A DNA stretch of 64,000 nucleotides from Lumbricus rubellus (GCA_945859605.1 OX243815.1:32036118-32100117); one strand, 5' to 3'; shown: positions 46,439 through 58,157, counted from the stretch's first letter. Notes: generated by a model not told the origin, from the sequence alone. Program-made: numbers and translations.

Positions 46439-47370
46439 GGTGTCCGGACAATTCGGAGCCGGACAATTCGGAACGGACAATTCGGACCGGACAATTGGGA
46501 GCGGACAATTCGGAACCGGACAATTCGGAACCGGACATTTCGGACCGGACAATTCGGACCGGACAATTCGGACCCGGACAATTCGGACCCGGACAATTCG
46601 GACCGGACAATTCGGAACGGACAATTCGGACCGGACAATTCGGAACCGGACAATTCGGACCGGACAATTCGGAACCGGACAATTCGGACCCGGACAATTC
46701 GGACCCGGACAATTCGGAGTGCATACCGGTATACAAATTGTGAGCCACTGACAGGCGCTAACGGCGATCAAACTTTTATTTATTTAAGCCTATTTGGCCC
46801 TATTACTTCTTGAGTTGCAAACAATCGTGTGAAGTAAAAGCATCAGAAAAATCAAAGGCCTACGGCGATTAAAAAGCAGTGTGGCATTACAGTTCTCTGA
46901 TCTTGAAGACCCTAAATTCAACAACTTAGGCTAAATTAAGAAACTGTGTTTAGAAGTTATTGGCCTATGCACTAAATTGCAAAGATAGAAGCAGCTCAAT
47001 GAAATCAGTCAGTTAGGTTTCAGATTGCAGGCTGTCTGTTTAGTTTGATGCTAATTAAGATTACTGCATAGGCTAACTTGTACATGTAGCAAACAAACAC
47101 ATGCAGCGCGTTTGCAGGTGTTGAATTAAAGAAAAATTGTTGTAATTATCATCATTATTATTATTACTTTTTATATTATAGGCCTAAATACATATTTATT
47201 CTCATCAACAAAAATTCCAAACAGAACAAATCAATTTCACTGAGACCAACCACCCTCATCCATGTCAATTAGGGGCTTAATAAAGGAGCCTGTGAAAGCC
47301 ACAGCGTTAAGGCGATGTATATTCATTATTACTGTTATTATTGTTGTTATTATTATTATTATAATTACTA

Positions 47371-47441
<71 letters not shown>

Positions 47442-48058
47442 TGTGTACGTGGATTCCCTTTTCTTGCAAATACCATAATATAGGCCTATTATTATAGTCT
47501 CATACCATGCGTGATTTGTCCATTTTGAAGTGCCTATGTCTTTCCAAATCTACCTTTAATGTCAATGCCAAGTGAGGTAACGTAATGTAAATAAATAGGC
47601 TACTCATCACTTGCGTAATATTATGTTTAGGCCTACGGTTACTTTGAGAACAAAAAAATAATTTTCAATTTTTAATTGAATTCGAATGCGCAGTAGTCTC
47701 TCCGGTCGACATCTATATACGGGGATGGTGATGAGTATAAAAATCTGGTCTAAAAGTTAGAGTTCCATCATTAAATTTGGCTGCTACGAATTGTCCGGTC
47801 CGAATTGTCCGGTCCGAATTGTCCGGTCCGAATTGTCCGGTTCCGAATTGTCCGGTCCGAATTGTCCGGTCCGAATTGTCCGGTCCGAATTGTCTGGGTC
47901 CGAATTGTCCATGCCAGAATTTACTCCAAATTGTCCGTCTCCGAATTGTCCGGTCCGAATTGTCCGGTCCGAATTGTCCGGTTCCGAATTGTCCGCTCCC
48001 AATTGTCCGGTCCGAATTGTCCGTTCCGAATTGTCCGGCTCCGAATTGTCCGGGAACC
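46439..48058. mobile_element. Foldback element with minisatellite inverted ends and 9-bp target duplication
   Basis: 1,620 bases. Both ends are arrays of a 14-17-base unit (GGACAATTCGGA plus CC, ACC or AGC): 46,439-46,720 on the plus strand and 47,790-48,058 as its complement. The outermost roughly 90 bases match in unit order, including the rare GGACAATTGGGAG variant. Flanks are CACTTTTAG at 46,430-46,438 and 48,059-48,067. Structure and duplication size fit FB/MULE-type foldback transposons. The centre (46,730-47,790) has a (TTA)n tract and no transposase. Confidence 0.85.
47335..47440. repeat. (TTA)n microsatellite inside the foldback element
   Basis: About 100 bases of imperfect ATT/TTA repeat in the centre of the element at 46,439-48,058. 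Confidence 0.9.
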
Positions 48059-48105
48059 CACTTTTAGTGAGGCCACCCACCGTTTTTTTGACGATTCAAA
48101 ATGTC
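48059..48105. mobile_element. Mariner-like foldback arm, right part (interrupted)
   Basis: CACTTTTAGTGAGGCCACC followed by CGTTTTTTTGACGATTCAAAA continues the arm that stops at 46,438, matching 37,342-37,380 in the uninterrupted copy. Confidence 0.75.
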
Positions 48106-49653
48106 AACCATTCTCTTTGTACACAATGTCAATTTCAATGTATCTATAGATCAATAAGTGATTGGTTGATTGATATTGATTGATGAAGAGGTAATTCAAT
48201 ATGGTTTAATTTAATATGCGCGAAATTGTCAATTACGTCATTATTAGCCTACAGGCCTAAGTGACACCGTTAAAATGACGCAACTTTTTGAAAAAGTAGC
48301 TTTGCTTTCCGATCAAGTTTGAGCGTTTGGTTAATGTCGTAGCTACTATCGAATTCTGCGTGTTAAATGCGACAAAAATGCAGGTAGGCAGGTATTATAA
48401 GACTTAGTATACATAGCCTATGCTGCGATAAATTCCTACTTCACGATCCATGTTTAAAATCAGTTATTTTTTATTCATAACGTAAAATGCTACAAATTGT
48501 CTTAGCGCTATAGGACTAAGTGTCCATGCGTAGGCCTATAAATAGGCCAGAACAAGAGAATTAACGCAGATGGACAACCTAAAGTCTTCACGGTTTTCTG
48601 AATTTGCCTACTTTAGGAATGGTGGTAGTAGCTGCATCATAGGATAGCTCGCACAATTAATTAACTGTTGTCTACTGAGTGTGAAACACATGACTGTTAT
48701 AAACGCATGTTGGCCAATGCATTGTAGGCCTATTAACCTATAGGCCTTACTGCTAGACATTTGAGTTTCTACTTGGACAATATCATATTGCCATAATTTG
48801 CCATGCACTCTTTACCTGTCTTACCTTCCCTTACTCTTGCAGTCTTATATTATCTGCTACCCTGTCTTTCTGTACGCACACATGTAGGCTGCGTAACTAT
48901 GTCGATGTTTCCCTGTTTAGGCCTATAGGCCTATATCTGATCTGTTGCATTTATTTCTTAAGGTTCAAGACAGAGTGACCAAAGAAGAAAGACAGAGCAC
49001 GTATATTTAATTATGATCGCCATTCTTCATGTGTAGGCTATAGCGCTTTATGTAGCCTATAAGTCTATATTAGGCTACTCTATAAGTCCTAGACTTGCCT
49101 ATCAAGTAATGCTCTGTACATCAGGTTCAGTGAAGAAAGATAAAAATTGATGATTTACATTGACATTAAATTTGACCTGTAAGGGTATCTACAATAATGC
49201 GGAATAAAAACTTTATCACTGATTAAATCCTATTAAATAAGCATGTAAAAGTAAACAGTACCAAGAGAAAGATTCTTTTACGGCTCTGAATAAAGATAGG
49301 CCTATAGGCTACATGTAAGCCGATACTCGAAACCTTAAGTATTACTATAGCCTAAGTCTAGAGAGACTTCAGGAACCAACGCGATAGAAATCATTTATTG
49401 GCTGTAGTTCACATGATCACATCACATGGAGTAGTTGGGTCGTTTTGATAGACTCGAAGATAGGCCTATCATAAGCAGAATGCTGTGATGTATGTTATGG
49501 TACACTGCTGATTCTAACACATGTAGTGACATTTTCGATGCTTTTTACCTGTTGACAAACTGAAACGTATTTTCTGTTAAAAAACGTTAATATGCTGTGC
49601 GACTCGATATTTAAATGGCGACAAAACAATGTAACAATATAATTATAAGCTTA
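48106..49653. other. Intergenic stretch without recognised gene
   Basis: Low-complexity AT-rich DNA with many TAGGCCTA octamers. No exon or clear element end seen. Confidence 0.5.
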
Positions 49654-49661
49654 CTGTGATA

Positions 49662-50717
49662 CAGTGGCGGATCCAGAACTGTTTGAAGGGGGGTCAAATT
49701 TTTTTATCTTGGATAGGAAAGAGGAAAAAAATTCGAAATTTTGAAAAATAGTGAGCGGTCTTTGGCTGAAAAAGAAGTACTTTTCATCCGCCAAAAAAGT
49801 TGAGGACCTTTTTTTAGTCATCGGCCTTTGTACTTTTCATCCGCCAAAAAAGTTGATGACCTTTTTTTTAGTCATCGGCTTTTGTACTTTTCATCCGCCA
49901 AAAAAGTTGAGGACCTTTTTTTAGTCATCGGCCTTTGTACTTTTCATCCGCCAAAAAAGTTGAGGACCTTTTTTTAGTCATCGGCTTTTGTACTTTTCAA
50001 CCGCCAAAAAAGTTGATGACCTTTTTTTAGTCATCGGCCTTTGTACTTTTCATCCGCCAAAAAAGTTGAGGACCTTTTTTTAGTCATCGGCTTTTGTACT
50101 TTTCATCCGCCAAGAAAGTTGAGGACCTTTTTTTAGTCATCGGCCTTTGTACTTTTCATCCGCCAAAAAAGTTGAGGACCTTTTCTTTAGTCATCGGCCT
50201 TTGTACTTTTCATCCGCCAAAAAGTTGAGGACCTTTTTTTAGTCATCGGCCTTTGTACTTTTCATCCGCCAAAAAAGTTGAGGACCTTTTTTTAGTCATC
50301 GGCCTTTGTACTTTTCATCCGCCAAAAAGTTGATGACCTTTTTTTAGTCATCGGCCTTTGTACTTTTCATCCGCCAAAAAAGTTGAGGACCATTTTTTTA
50401 GTCATCGGCCATTGTACTTTTCATCCGCCAAAAAGTTGAGGACCTTTTTTTAGTCATCGGCCATTGTACTTTTCATCCGCCAAAAAGTTGAGGACCTTTT
50501 TTTAGTCATCGGCCTTTGGCTGAGGAAAAAAAGTACTTTTCATACGCCAAAAAAGTTGGGGGCCACGTCTCATGCAATTTTCCGAATAGGGGGGGGGCAA
50601 TATCCATTACACCCATATTCGTATTGCTAATTTCAGACCAAATGGGGGGCCACGTCCCATGGCAGTTTTCAATGGGGGGCCATGGCCGGATTGTCCCCTT
50701 CCCTGGATCCGCCCCTG
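49662..50717 (+). mobile_element. hAT-like element, CAGTGGCGGATCCAG family, with a 15-fold internal expansion
   Basis: 1,056 bases with ends CAGTGGCGGATCCAG and CTGGATCCGCCCCTG. Flanks CTGTGATA / CTGTGACA form an 8-base duplication with one mismatch. Most of the element (49,779-50,560) is a tandem array of about 15 copies of a 53-54-base unit containing CATCCGCCAAAAAAGTTGAGG and TAGTCATCGGCCTTTGTAC. The relative at 56,929-57,352 has only about two such units. No transposase. Confidence 0.85.
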
Positions 50718-50996
50718 CTGTGACAACTAAATCTAATGCTGATTAGAAGGAGCAGAGATATAGATGGGACGAAGAAAGCTAAATATTTTATGTAGAGTGA
50801 GGCTACTATGCGATCGCAGCTATTGTTATATTATCGGTCGACAATTATAGTGGCGCCTACCTTTCCTCGTCTGTTGACCGTCACGATCCCTTCTGATCAA
50901 CTGAATCTGCTAAAGTAAAAGTATATATAGGCCTATATAGGCCTATGTATGTCTACATCGTTGAGCTGCACTTAATTAGTGTTTTATTGTTTTCTG

Positions 50997-50997
<1 letters not shown>

Positions 50998-51060
<63 letters not shown>
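50998..51060 (+). repeat. (ATC)n microsatellite ending in a splice acceptor
   Basis: About 63 bases of uninterrupted ATC/TCA repeat whose last unit supplies the CAG of the acceptor for the EF-hand exon beginning at 51,062. A T-rich tract lies just before the repeat. Confidence 0.9.
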
Positions 51061-51061
51061 G

Positions 51062-53402
51062 AGATCAAAGATCTGTTCTCACTGTACGACAAAGATGGTA
51101 CGGAGGTAATACCTATCGACAAACTTGGAACTCTGATCAGAGTCATGGGTCAGTTCCCCACACAGGCTGAACTCGAGGTCATCAAGGCGTCAGTGGATGC
51201 TGATGGTAGGCTCCATGAATGTTTCAAGTCATAGCCCATATTTTATGCATTTATCTAATCAATACATCTTAAATAAGCTTAATTATAGTAGGCCCAGTGG
51301 CCCACACAATTATTATAACGTACCTTGTAGTACACATACCGAGTCATGTAGCGTGCTATATACTGCGAAGTCCATTGCTATAGGCCTATAGTAGGCCCTA
51401 TATACGGGCCATAATAGGCCTACGGCGTTTCAAAATGCGCTTCAAACTTGCTAATATAATAATTGAAACTCGTGATTGATGTCTGCAGCCATTTCATTTA
51501 CCTCTATTTAAAGAATATTAACGTGCTTGCTAATGAAAGTCAGACACATTCAAAAATTATAGCTCGCTATTCAATCCTGCTAATAATAGGCTATATTGAC
51601 ATTCCGTACATGGAGGTCCTGAATCTTGGCATTTTAATTCGCTGTTGGGTACTGAGGTGGAAACGATTAATTTGAAATAGGATAGATCTACTGTTTTTAA
51701 TACATCTTACTTTTAATTTAGCATTATAATTATGGCTAAAATTTGACTGCACTTGATAAGAAAAGTCGGTGTCATCACTTAGCAGTATAAATATAGGCCT
51801 ACTGTTAAATGATCACCAACTTTTCTTATAAAGTGCAATAAAATTTTATATTATGTGTGAAGTATATTAGGCAAATTATAGGATCATATAAAATCAAGTT
51901 ACTTTGGAATTAGCAAATAGTGTCTGTCTGCTGCTAAAGCGCTTCTTAATTGTGGTATATCAAATGTGGTTTTCTCTGCTAATGTATGGCATACACTGTG
52001 CTTTAATTGTGAATCGTATGAATCTTGCCTACAAAGGTAACCAGGTCGTAGAGATGCCGGAATTCATCGACCTGATGACTCATCTTCGTGCGCCGATTCG
52101 AAGAGGCGTCATTCCACCGTCGGAGTCTGAACTCAGTGAAGCGATGAGAAGCGTCTTCGACCATGACCGAGACGGACACATGTCAGCCGCTGAATTCCGT
52201 CACGTGATGACGACTAGTGGAGAGAAGTTGACTGATGAGGAAATCGATCTGATGGCCAATCGATTCCAACCGGATGGAAATGGACTCGTCAAATGCCAAG
52301 GTATATACAGTCACTCTTTATTGTATTGTTTTGCATTGTATTGCATTGCATTGTATTGTATAGGCCTATGATCATTTACAAAGCGCTTCTTGCAGCAACA
52401 ACCTTTCAGAAGTGTTCCCATTGCGATCGACCCCGATATAAAAGGCTATAGTGTGGCGCAGAGGTCGTACCATTTTACGATTATTGCTATATAATTATAT
52501 GCTTTTGAGATGTTGTTATCAGAAGAGGATCTGTAGTCTAATTGTAGTGCTTCTATAACTATAATATTATATCCTCATCGGAGTTACATGTCCGTTCGAC
52601 AGAGTGAAAGTTTCAGAGTAATAAGCAGGTCTTTTTTTTTGACAAGGATGTCTGCGTTTTGAACAGAGTGAATTCAGAGGGCCAATCCTATCAGGCTCCC
52701 ACTTGCCACTTGGTGTAGTCCCATACCGATTTCAGAAAGGTCTGACGACAGAATTCGTAAGATATAGACGGTCATAGCAATATTAAAGAAATCAACAAAC
52801 AAAAAGTGATTAAATTAGGAGACAGTACTGTTTCGAGTAGCCTATATATCCACTCGATAATTATAGGCCCATATTTTACAGGCCTACTACATGACTGTCA
52901 GAATTAAATTTATTCTTTGAAAGCCCAAAATGACTAACTGTGGATGTTCTGCTTTGTTGTCTTGACTTTTGAGTCAGCATACATAAAATAATGGCCTATG
53001 TAGTCCTATATCATTTGTTAGTATAGGCCTATGCCTATATTTTCCGTTTTTCGGCTGTGATGTGTCTGAAAAATATACATGTTAGCCCGGTAGAGTCGTG
53101 ACTATGCCTCAGTTGTTATGACCCGTTGTAAACTGGTAAAGACAGATTAACACATTACTTTATAGGTTGGACACATAATGTTATGTCCATTCCAGTATCA
53201 GTATCAGAACCAAGAATTTGCGTTAGGCTACTCTACAGTGTGTAGGCCTAAACTGTTCAATTCTGTTGTGCATAGGTTATACGTGTTCGTGCATGGTTTG
53301 TGTATCTTTTGAATTGTATTTTTGCTTGCAGATTTCACCAAGTGTATGCTCGAAGGTTGGGACGATACCGGTAGCTGCGCGGCTGCAAATAAAGGCAAAT
53401 GA
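51062..53402 (+). CDS. EF-hand calcium-binding protein, calmodulin/troponin-C-like (5' exon missing)
   Basis: Three exons recognised: 51062-51205, 52037-52300 and 53332-53402, all phase-1 joins, giving about 159 residues up to TGA. The first exon, which should encode roughly ten residues and the start Met, was not found. Four EF-hands in calmodulin layout act as a cytosolic Ca2+ sensor or buffer. Loop 1 ([12 protein letters not shown]) has Lys instead of acidic residue 12, so binding is doubtful. Loop 2 ([12 protein letters not shown]) keeps D1, D3 and E12. Loop 3 ([12 protein letters not shown]) is canonical. Loop 4 ([12 protein letters not shown]) starts with Gln and ends with Asp, so is weak. 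The tail [19 protein letters not shown] is unlike calmodulin. The linker between EF2 and EF3 ([19 protein letters not shown]) is longer than in calmodulin and has no calmodulin-like KMKDTD helix. It is probably a divergent calmodulin-like paralogue rather than calmodulin itself. Confidence 0.85.
53388..53393 (+). terminator. Possible poly(A) signal inside the EF-hand coding end
   Basis: AATAAA is formed by Asn and Lys codons (AAT AAA) four codons before the stop at 53,400-53,402. I see no other AATAAA in the next 100 bases, so cleavage may fall just beyond the stop. Confidence 0.4.
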
Positions 53403-53864
53403 CTTTCCGATATCAGAGCCATGCATAGGCATGCACCATCAAACAGTTGTTAGTTATTGTGAACTGCAGACATCACATATCTTGAGCCAAACTTATAAAC
53501 TTGCAAAGACTTGTTTCGAACTGTATATCAAATGATTTACTTTCATCCGCTGTAAAAAATGTGCTGTATAAATCAGTGATCAGCATGAAAAATATTTTGT
53601 ACTAGCTGTGGTATCCGGCGTTGCCCGGGAATTTTAGAATTCGGCCCGATCCCTGCCAATCCCTCCGTCCGTCCCTAGCTCCCACTCTCCCTTCGTCCCA
53701 CCTGCCCTCCGTCCCTTCCTCCCTCCCTATTTTATTTACCGGGGACTTGACGATGAAGATCACGTGCTGTGCATCGCACTGAGCTGTGTCATAAGTAGAT
53801 CTCGTTCTTTGTCTTGTATATTCGAGTGTAGGCCTATTCTAAAGTCAACTGGCTTGAACGTAGA

Positions 53865-54170
53865 CCCTCACCTTAGAATCTTAGACCTTAATCGTTCCCG
53901 TGCAGATCTGCACATCGGGAAATGCAGTTTCTTCACTCCACTCTGTTCATCGCCACTTCGACAGCATCGTTCCACGTCATCTCCAGACCTTGCAGATTCT
54001 CTCGCAGTCTCCATCCAGTTCTTCCTTGGCCTCCCTCTACCATGTCTGCCCTTCAGAGTCCAGGTTGTTGCTTGCTTTGCTCTTCTCTCCTGTTTCATTC
54101 ATGCTACAGGAATGTCCCATCCACTTTAGTCGCCTGTCTCTTATGTTAATCTTCATTTAATCCTATCCAG
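53865..54170 (-). mobile_element. LINE ORF2 C-terminal remnant
   Basis: Minus-strand frames encode KWMGHSC, then TLKGRHGRGRPRKNWMETA, then VEVAMNRVEWRNC-like sequence in a shifted frame. This is the GH-GRGRPRxxW-W order of reverse transcriptase C termini. Frameshifts show it is dead. Distinct from the family at 6,656. Confidence 0.65.
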
Positions 54171-54324
54171 TCCTGTCTCTGATTCTTTTATTTGTTATCT
54201 TGAACGTAGAGTCCTATATATATCAATTATAATTATTGGTGGTCTAATGAAAAAACTTTCCGTCATCGTTGGTACCAGCGCACGACTTTCAGATAGGGCC
54301 TACGAACGTTCATGAGAGGATGGT

Positions 54325-54365
54325 CTTCTCATACTGTGGCGCTATACAAATTCTTATAGATTGAA
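54325..54365 (+). mobile_element. LINE/SINE tail fragment
   Basis: TGTGGCGCTATACAAATTCTTATAGATTGAA resembles the GGCGCTATATAAAT + TGATT tail found at 15,620-15,645. Confidence 0.5.
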
Positions 54366-55502
54366 TTAGACAAAACAGTGCGAGGGTTAAAACCCTCAAG
54401 GTTTTTTCTTTTCAGTTGATTGCATTTTCTTCCCACCTTTCCAGTCAATTGCACACACTTATGAGACAATGCTTTAATTTAATACAACCAATGATTGTTA
54501 TTTGTATACTTAAAATGAATTTTAAAACGTATGATATCTTAACAATGCAGCACAGTCAGTGAGTTCAGCGAATGATAGGTTTATCCTAAAACGTTTTCGA
54601 TGGACAATTATAATAATTCTCAAGTTCGATCACGCTTCTGAATTTTCAACGTTTTAAATCCTATGGCCTAAACTTTATGCAGGATTTGAATTATTGTCAA
54701 ATTTGAATCGTGGGTTGAAATATTCTTACATGTTCGGGTATCCAGATAATAATTCCTAAATTGCCTAAAAAGTAAAATACTTAGGCCTATAGGCCTAAGG
54801 TCACGTGGATGAAGTGGGTGACGTTAGTGTAGCCCTACGTGCACCAGATCAGTAGGCCTTAGCTCTTAGCTGTGCCAAATAATTGAAAAATTAAGAACAC
54901 TTATAATATATACATGTAGGCTTAATGCAAAAAGTTTGAGTTTCATCTTGAGAAGAATTAGGCTACAGCTCTTGCAAAAATTATGACTCCATGGAGTGGC
55001 ATGATTGACGACTAAGAGAAAAGCAATGGTTTGCAATAGGCCTAATAAAAAAATAAGATACACTGAACCACAAACGGTTGTGCTGGGGAGAATTTTTGGG
55101 AATTAGCTGGCGGGATTCACAAATGAATTGGAATAGTTGAACCCTTCTAGGGTATACCTGACAATTCAATCCTTGAGTTTACAAAATAGCTCTATGGCTT
55201 AGACGTGATTTCAAGGTTTCAGCCCATCATCCATGCTCTGTTGTATGCAGTGAATCACTGTCTTGCAAATGGCGAGTAAACATAATTATTGCAGCAAGTA
55301 AATATTATAATGTATCTTTCAAGTGTGTTGTCATTTTCCTCTTCTCTGAAAAATAAAAAAGGAAGAAACGTTAACAGGTTTTTAAATAAGTACATTAATG
55401 TTTAGACAATCAAGAAATAAAAGTACATGAGCTTACGATATTACGATCGGTGCATGGTTAGGATTTTGTCATCTGCATGCACAGGTCTATGTTCATTGTC
55501 TC

Positions 55503-55912
55503 TGTATGTATGTATGTATGTATGTATGTATGTATGTATGTATGTATGTATGTATGTATGTATGTATGTATGTATGTATGTATGTATGTATGTATGTATG
55601 TATGTATGTATGTATGTATGTATGTATGTATGTATGTATGTATGTATGTATGTATGTATGTATGTATGTATGTATGTATGTATGTATGTATGTATTTATG
55701 TATGTATGTATGTATGTATGTATGTATGTATGTATGTATGTATGTATGTATGTATGTATGTATGTATGTATGTATGTATGTATGTATGTATGTATGTATG
55801 TATGTATGTATGTATGTATGTATGTATGTATGTATGTATGTATGTATGTATGTATGTATGTATGTATGTATGTATGTATGTATGTATGTATGTATGTATG
55901 TATGTATGTATG

Positions 55913-55943
<31 letters not shown>

Positions 55944-56008
55944 TATTATGTATGTATGTATGTATGTATGTATGTATGTATGTATGTATGTATGTATGTA
56001 TGTATGCA
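55503..56008. repeat. (GTAT)n microsatellite, ~500 bp
   Basis: Almost pure TATG/GTAT tetranucleotide for about 500 bases with two small interruptions (near 55,695 and 55,943). The long open frames here are repeat artefacts. Confidence 0.97.
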
Positions 56009-56086
56009 TGCATGCATGTATTGCCTAAAAAGTGAAATACTTAGGCCTATATTGCATATTTATTGCTATATCGCATGTATATAGAC

Positions 56087-56150
56087 TATGTATGTATGTA
56101 TGTATGTATGTATGTATGTATGTATGTATGTATGTATGTATGTATGTATG

Positions 56151-56179
<29 letters not shown>
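56087..56179. repeat. (GTAT)n microsatellite, second tract
   Basis: About 90 bases of the same tetranucleotide, separated from the first tract by about 80 bases. The 19-base phrase TTGCCTAAAAAGTGAAATA in this spacer nearly repeats sequence at 54,762-54,780. Confidence 0.95.
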
Positions 56180-56181
<2 letters not shown>

Positions 56182-56928
56182 GTTTAAGCCTATGCAAAGT
56201 ATACTTGCAGTACTGCAATAACAGCACCAGCTGATGTGTGTAACGCGGGATGTCATATTTTCTCCCTAAACATATAATTAATCTTGTCACCCTCAAATCT
56301 TTCAGTTCTTCCGTCTTCCCGCCTTTCCATGCTTTCCTTCCTCTTTCCTCATATACAACCAGAACTTTGTGATTTCCCACAAACCCCCCACCACCCTCAC
56401 CCCCGGTCTCAGAAAAACATTACATGGCGTTGCGCTTATTTCCCACAAGATCTTTAGATGAAACCTAGCTAGCTATAGTGTTTATTTGCGATTACAAAGA
56501 CATCAGGCAAACATTGTATATGGGGGTCTAATTGAAGTCGCTGGGCGGGTGTACTGGTCTAAGCCTACATTATTTATAGAGGCAGCCGATGTGTCACGAA
56601 GCCGAATGTAAAGAATCACGAAACTCAGGGGCGCCGTTAGGCGTACGCACGTACGCAAGTGCGTACAGCGCGGAAAGGCAAAAAAAAATTTTTTCACAAA
56701 TTGCAAATTTATTATAAGCGATGAAATTCTATTGAAATTTTATAATCTATAGAATATACTTACTTCCTTACTTCCTTACACTCTAATAGAGAGCCATCTT
56801 GGAATTGAGCGTCTTATAACCGCCTAGGCCCTAGAGGTCTATGGATCCTGGGATTCCTGGATGTAAAACTGTTAAAACTTTTTTTTAAATTTTTGTTTGT
56901 GTGTGTTTTTATGTGCACTTTTTATAGC

Positions 56929-57352
56929 CAGGGGCGGATCCAGGGGGGCAATCCGGCCATGGCCCCCAGTTAAAACTGCCATGGGACGTGACCCCCCATT
57001 TGGTATGAAATTAGCAATATGCATATGGGTGTAGGCCTAATGGCATATTGCCCCTCCATTCGGAAAATGGCATGGGACGTGGCCCCCCAGTCGGTTTTCA
57101 AGTGGAGGAGTAAAAAAAGGTCATCAACTTTTTTGGCGGATGAAATGTTATGATTTTCTCCCAAAAATTTTTGGCAGATGACTAAAAAAACCCTCATCAA
57201 CTTTTTTTGGCGGATGAAAAGTACTTCAGCCAAAGACTGATCCCTATTTATTTTCGACCAACAACCAAATTTCGAAATTTGTTTCACCTGTCCCATCCCA
57301 GGTTCTAAGATTTTTGCCCCCCCCCCTTGGAAGAGTTCTGGATCCGCCACTG
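56929..57352 (-). mobile_element. hAT-like element, CAGTGGCGGATCCAG family, short copy
   Basis: 424 bases, opposite orientation to 49,662-50,717. Ends CAGGGGCGGATCCAG and CTGGATCCGCCACTG; flanks TTTATAGC / GTTATAGC are an 8-base duplication with one mismatch. It has inserted at the edge of a SINE (TTATAGCGCC at 57,355). Another fragment of this family ends at about 58,600 (CTGGATCCGCCCCTG). Confidence 0.85.
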
Positions 57353-57490
57353 GTTATAGCGCCCCTTCAAGCTGTCTACTCCGGCCGAAGCGCTGAGCAA
57401 TTGTGAGTGAAGAACTTGCCCAAGGTCGTTAGGCGGCGAGGTGGATTCGAACCTGGAAAATTCCGGCTTCAAGGCGACGATAGCATAGCA
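57353..57490 (-). mobile_element. tRNA-derived SINE, copy 3
   Basis: Complement of B box GGTTCGAATCCACCTCGCCG at about 57,437-57,452, with GAGCAATTGTGAGTGAAGAA and TTATAGCGCCCCTTCAAGCT as in 41,458-41,664. Its middle is shortened (GTCTACTCCGGCC). Confidence 0.75.
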
Positions 57491-58070
57491 ATATGCCGAT
57501 CTAAAGGTATCAAATTCCACCTCCTAAACATCACCCCCGGTAACTTTTACCGTAACCGGTTTCAGATTACCCCCCGGACACTAGATTTGCATAGATTTAT
57601 CCGTCATCCCACTGTGGTTTGTTATCAATATTTTACTCGGAAAAAATAATAGCCTCGAAGCCATTTCTCCATGTAACTTCAGCGGCGACTTAGTATTTTA
57701 GTTACAGATGAAAATATTTATAACAAACCAAACCACGAAGTGGGATAACGGATGAAAATCTTCAGACCAAAACAAGAAGCGGGATTATTTTTCTGATATT
57801 TTTAGTCCAATAAATGCGACGATTGGTGCAAATTACAGTTTGCAGGGGGGGGTAATGTTTAGGAGGGGGTAATAATTTGAAGCCTTTAGCATGGGCGTCC
57901 GAAGGAATTTTTCTAGGGCGCAAACTTTTATATAATTGTCACATGGTCTAAATTTATTGGGTGACAGTTTGAATTTCCATATTACCACGAGAGAATTCTA
58001 TAGATCCTATCCTACCTATACGTTATGCGCCCAAAGAAAGATAAGATATTATATAGGTTCAACATGACTG

Positions 58071-58157
58071 CCTAAAAATGGCTCCATTTGAGGTCGACAC
58101 AGCCAAAAATGCGCTGGTCGCTGGGTCTCCGCCCCTAGACCCCGCTGGGGGAGCTTA
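58071..58157 (+). repeat. ~85-bp direct repeat, copy 1
   Basis: CCTAAAAATGGCTCCATTTG ... GACCCCGCTGGGGGAGCTTA, repeated with a few changes at 58,296-58,382. GC-rich transposon-like DNA continues to 58,465 (GCCTTCGGCGCCGCCACTG). Confidence 0.8.

Noticed and set aside
46338..46771. Several overlapping open frames with FGTGQFGTGQ-type or ELSGSELSG repeats
   Set aside because: Translations of the GGACAATTCGGA array in several frames and both strands, with no start or splice support; it is the inverted end of a transposon.
50808..50917. Possible first exon of the EF-hand gene (open from ATG, ending near IPSDQLNLLK)
   Set aside because: The only donor available (GTAAAA) is weak and gives a phase that does not match the exon at 51,062 nor the expected EF-hand N-terminal helix spacing.
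50979..51170. Poly-isoleucine open frame running into the EF-hand exon
   Set aside because: It reads the (ATC)n microsatellite in a different frame from the EF-hand sequence.
55427..56035. Long open frames on both strands with MYVC / HTYI repeats
   Set aside because: Pure translation of the (GTAT)n microsatellite.
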